From Chitinophaga pinensis DSM 2588 (GTDB taxonomy: Bacteria; Bacteroidota; Bacteroidia; Chitinophagales; Chitinophagaceae): a DNA stretch of 64,000 bases. Below the pieces are notes generated by a model. That model ran no database searches. It saw nothing but the letters and a program-made list of their open reading frames with translations, and was not told the origin of the DNA. The stretch spans positions 6,504,001 to 6,568,000 of the forward strand of contig NC_013132.1 of assembly GCF_000024005.1 (NCBI RefSeq), read 5' to 3'. This document shows, piece after piece, positions 43,701 to 49,700 of this stretch. Within the stretch, counting starts at the first letter, position 1. The number at the start of each line of letters is the position of its first letter. Made by a program: the position numbers and the translations under genes.

Positions 43701-46700
43701 AATGCCTCTTCTATACCTCTGTAATCCCTCTCTGCTATATCTATCTCCACATCTCTGTAAACACATTGCACCGGAATACGGAATATATCATGATAAAACC
43801 CACTCCTTAATATTGTATGCCGGGACAAAAGATATTGCCAGGATGCTTTAAAAATATCAATATCAATCCCGCTTACTTCGCAGGTAAATTGGTTAGTGTA
43901 AGGTTTTTCTTCCGTATTATATAGTCCGTGGAATAACATTCCCTGCTGAAGACTACTTAGCGGGTAGATACGTTCGATTATATCACTATTGAGCCGACCT
44001 TTTTTTGTAGAACGCAGAAAACTAAATAACTCCTCATAACTAACCTCATCTCCCAGTCCATAGTCAGACGGTGTATATATGCGATGCTGCTGTTCCAGGC
44101 AATGGCGGATCACTTCTTCCAGCGATGACAAATATTGTTCGCTCAACGATACGATCGTCTCCGAAGCATAATGATGACGGCTATAAAGCCAATCCAGCTG
44201 AAGGACGCCCTCATAGATCATCGCACTGACTATCATACCACAAGGTGCTCCGATTCGCTCGCTAACCCCGCTGCCATGATGCTCTGATGCCGCACGGATA
44301 TGACCCTGTTTGCCCGTCACATTATCCAGCTGACCCAGATAGTTAAACATCACGTCCCATGGATCTACACCAGAAAGTAATGCGTCTCCCTGCAGGTATT
44401 TCAATACCCCATAACCAAGTCCTTTATCGGGTACACGCCGTAATTGCTCTTTTATATTTACAAGCCAGTCTCCTGCACTGTCTAAGCCGGGGCGATCCAA
44501 CGATACCGGGTACAAACTTGTAAACCAGCCGATACTACTACTCAGATCGATCTCTGCTCCCAGGGATTCCCTCCCATGACCTTCCAGACCTACCAATACA
44601 CTATCTGACCCACTCCACCCGCACAATGTCCGTCCAAGACAACTCAGCAACACATCGTTGATCTCTGTATGATAGGCACGTGATACATCCTGTAGTAATT
44701 GACGTGTTAATTCTACCGGCAAACGAACTGAATGTTTCCCCATGTCTCCCATCCGAACCACTCCCTCATACTCATTATCCTTACGAAGAGGACGGTAAGA
44801 CTGATGAACCTTATGCCAGAAAGGTATCTGCTCCTGTAAACGTGGACCGGACCCATAATTCCGCAGGTATTCATACCAGTCCCGGTAAGAATTACTCTTA
44901 TATCCAGGATCGGCGTTTTCTTCTGACAACAGCTGGTCCAGCTCCGATAATAGGATACGCCATGACACGCCGTCAACGGCCAGATGATGGATCACCAGCA
45001 ATAAACGATGATCTGTATCCCACGATGGCGTCAGCATCAATGCAGCACCCACTAAATGGCCTGCACCTATATCAAGGCTACCCTGCAAGCGGGCGCCTGC
45101 TTCCGCTATAAGCGTATTTAAAGTCGCCACATCTTCCGCTGTACTAAAATCTTCAGTTTTCAATACAGGCAGTATATCCCCATACTCCTGTAACCATTCA
45201 CCATTGTTATTACTATAACGGAAACGTAGTGCATCATGGCGGCTGACAAGACGTTGCAACGCTGTCTCCAGATGTTCCTTACCGATACCCTTATTGATAC
45301 ATAAGAGAACATCCTGGTTGTAATGAGAAATATCCGATAAGGCTCTATTAAAATACCATATTTGCACAGGCAGTAACCCGGCCCGCCCTGTTAATATTCC
45401 CTGTTCCGCACTATTTCCCTGTTTCTCTCTCGATAGTTCAGCCAAACGCAATCCCAGCGACGCTATAGTCTGATGTGTGAACAGGTCTTTAGGAGTCAAA
45501 TGATACCCTGCTTTTCTCAAACGGCTCACCACCTGAATCGTTACAATAGAATCGCCACCCAACTCAAAAAAGTTATCCTGTATACCAACACGCTCTATCC
45601 CAAGCAAATCTTCCCATATCACAGCCAATCTGTATTCTACTTCATTGCGGGGGGCTTCGTATCCGGGATACCGCATATCAGTGACCTCAATAGCAGCCAA
45701 TTTCTTACGATCCAATTTACCGCTTGGCGTCATCGGCAAACTCTCCACTTCCACGATCAACGATGGAACCATATAATCCGGAAGATGTATAGCAAGATAT
45801 GCTTTGACATCTTCTTTACTTAAGGGCTTCTGAGAAACGGTATAAGCAACAAGTTGTCTGATACCCTTATTCCCCTCTATGACACCTACTGCCGCCTGTT
45901 TTATATCAGGCATCTGCTGCAGAACACTTTCAATTTCCCCCAATTCAATACGATAGCCGCGTATCTTTACCTGATCATCCACCCTGCCCAGAAACTGTAA
46001 GTCGCCATCCGGCAACCATCGCACAAGATCTCCTGTACGATACATACGGGCTCCTTGCATGTTACTAAAAGGATCAGGCAAAAATCGCTCTGTCGTCAGG
46101 CCGGCCTTGTTCAGATAGCCACGAGCAAGACCATCGCCTCCTATATAAAGCTCACCGGTAATTCCAATCGGACACAGACACATACTACTATTTAGAACAT
46201 ATAAGCGGGAATTAGCAAATGGCTTTCCTATTGGAACAATTTCATACTTCCTGTTAATATCCACTTTATGTAAACATCTTCCTATCGCGGCTTCTGTCGG
46301 TCCATAGTGATTAAATACATCTCCCTGGTATCGCGCCTGCTGTAATCTGGCTGGTACAGATCCCGGTAAAAGCTCACCTCCGAAAAGAAGTATTTTGCGA
46401 GGCAGCGGCAACTCATCATCTCCATATGAAGACCATAAGGCCGGTACTGCTTTTATGCAATCCACCTGATGCAAATTCAGATAATTTGCCAGATCCTTTC
46501 CACCCTCCATTAGTTTATCAGACAAAATATGGATTCTCTTACCTAACACTAAAGCCGCAAATAGTATTGAATGATTCAAATCGGATACCAGTGAAGAAAA
46601 TATAGCAAACGAGTCACAACGATCCAAACCAGCTTCTTTAATGACGCCGTAAACATGACTCAGCAATGCCCTGTCTTCCAACATAACTCCTTTTGGCTTA

Positions 46701-49700
46701 CCTGTTGAGCCTGACGTATATATAACATAGGTAAGCTGCTCTGGTCCCCGCGGGGCTTTCGAGAAAAGACTCCGATGGTCAACTTCGCCAAAATTATCTG
46801 TGGGATCAATGCAAAACACCTTTTCGCCTGTTTCTTGTACCTTCAACAGGAGATCCTGATCCCCTATACAGACTGTTGCAGCTGTGTCCTTCAATATATA
46901 GGAAAGGCGTTCTGCAGGGTGTTCAGGATCTACAGGAACAAAAGCACATCCCGCTTTAAGGGTACCCATGATGGAAACGATACACTCGATAGATCGTTTT
47001 ATAGAAACAATAACTTTATCTTCTCTTTTTACACCGGCATTTAAAAGTTGAGATGCCAGGCGATCGGATCTTTCGTTAAGTTCTCCGTAACTTAATTGCT
47101 TCCCCTCATATTCTACCGCTATCCCATCCCTATTACCGGCGACCACTTCATCAAATATATCCGTCACAGAACATTGCCCGGGATATTGCACATGAGATAT
47201 CCCCCAATCCTCCAACAACACTTCTTTTTCTCCGGCACTTAAGAGATTCAACGCCCCAACGGGCACATTTATATCTGCAAGTACAGCTACCAGCAAAGCT
47301 TCGTAATGCTCCAACATAAGAGCGGCCGTACTTTCTTTATATAGATCTTTGCAGAATATCAGCTCTAATAAAAGCCCGTTCACCGATTCCTGAACATTAA
47401 GACTAATATCAAACTTAGAAGTAATTTGTCCCACTCCCTCGTTTGTCAGTTTCACATCTCCCAGGGACAGCCCACTACTTTCAGGCATATTCTGCAAAGC
47501 AAACAAGGTCTGAAATACCGCATTCCGGCTTAAATCCCTTCTTACGTCCAGTACCTCTACAATTTTCTCAAACGGTACATCCTGGTGTATATATGCCTGT
47601 AAAGTATTCTCCTTTATCTGCCGTAGAAATTCACGGAACGTGGGATTACCACTAAGATCATTGCGGAGTGCAAGCGTATTCACAAAGAAACCTGTAAGCT
47701 CCTCGAGCTCCTGTTGTTGTCTTCCTGCAATAGGTGACCCAACACAGATATCTGTCTGTCCGCTATAGTGATAAAGCAAAGTATCATAGACCGCCAGGAG
47801 TAACATAAAAAATGTAACCTCTTCCTGTACACATAATTCCCGCAGCCCGTTTAACAATGAGTTACTGAGAATTTTCGTAATGCGTCCTCCCTCAATGCGC
47901 TGTTCCGCTGGTCGTACAAAATCAGTAGGGAGTTCCAATAGGGATACTCCTGTCAATTTTGATTTCCAGTATGATAATAATGGTTCAAGCACCGCTTCAG
48001 AAAGATAGGAACGTTGCCATAATGCATAGTCTGCATATTGGATAGGCAGTTTCTTTAAAACCGGTGTCCGCTTTTCTTTCATTGCACTATATAGCTCTGC
48101 CAATTCATTGACCACAATCGAAATTGACCATCCGTCAAAAGCGATATGATGCAGTACGACAATAAGGAGATATGAACCATCCAGCATTTCTGTAACATTC
48201 ACTCTTAACATATAATCATCTGATAGATCGAACGGATGAATCGTCTGTGAGCTGATATGAGCAGTAATACTCTTCCCCTGCATAATCAATGTCGACTCGC
48301 TTGTATATTCAGGCGCCCAGGATACTGCATCCCGTATCTGCTGGTGACCAATACCATTATGTTCAGCAATTACAGTTCTTAATATTTCATGACGATCTAT
48401 AATCGTCCGAAAAGCAGCCTCCAGCGCAGCAATGTCCAAATCGCCTTCGAGACGGAATACCCAGGGCATGTGGTATTGAATGCTTCCTTGTAATTTATCA
48501 ATAAACCACAGCCTTTCCTGTGCAAAAGACAATGGGATGAACGCAGGTCTTGGTCCCGCCATCACCGGTTGCATGGTTGACTTCGCCGGCGTTTCCGACA
48601 GCTTTGCTACCAGGCTTTTTATTGTAGGATAAAGGAATATATCTCTTACTGATATCTCTTTCCTGAATGCATTACGTATCGCAGCGATCATTCTCATCGC
48701 AAGCAATGAATGACCTCCTGTAGAAAAGAAATTATCTTCGACGCCGATCTGTTCTACACGCAGTAAATCGCGCCAGATAGCCATCAATGCAGCCTCTGTA
48801 GAATTGGCAGCCTGTACATATGTATCTTCCTGTAATGCCGGAAGCTCCATGGAGACCAACCGCTTACGGTCTATTTTCCCATTGGCGGTAACCGGAATCG
48901 TTTCAATAGGCAGTATTAACTGTGGCACCATATACGCCGGTAACCGGGACAGCAGATGCTGACGAATTACACTAATGTCTATTCCTTCTACAGTCACTAC
49001 ATAAGCCAGCAGATATTTATTCCCGGACACTTCTTCCCTAATGACTACTGCGGCCTGCGTCACTCCGTTTGTGTCGCGTAATACTGATTCTATTTCACCA
49101 GGTTCAATACGGAATCCCCGTAGTTTGATCTGGTCATCCTTCCGACCTATATATTCAATGTTGCCGTCAGAAAGCCAGCGACCAGTATCTCCTGAACGGT
49201 ATAGCAATGTTTGCCCGCTTACATCGAAAGGATTAACGATAAAACGCTCTCTCGTTAATGCCGGCTGGTTTAAATAACCGTTCGCCAGTTGTGCCCCTCC
49301 GATATACAATTCTCCTATGATTCCAATGGGTACAGGAGACAGACTATCATCCAGTATGTATACGCTGACATTCCGGATGGGTCTTCCTATTATCGATGCA
49401 CCTTGCATACCATATGCCGGAACCACATAACTGGTTGCTACTACGGTGTTCTCCGTAGGACCATAGTTATTAACAAGCTTATATCCGGCATCTTTCAATG
49501 AAATTGGAGAAAGTCTTTCTCCTCCTGTCAACAGGAATAGTAACGATGTCCATTGTTCATCTGCTATACCGACAACTTCATCTACCAGCGCTGTAGGACA
49601 AAAACAATGCGTGACATTATTCTGCGCACTGTAATGAACCAGTGAAGCGACATCATATCGCAACGCGTCCTGTAAAATAAATACGGTGGCGCCTTTGCAA

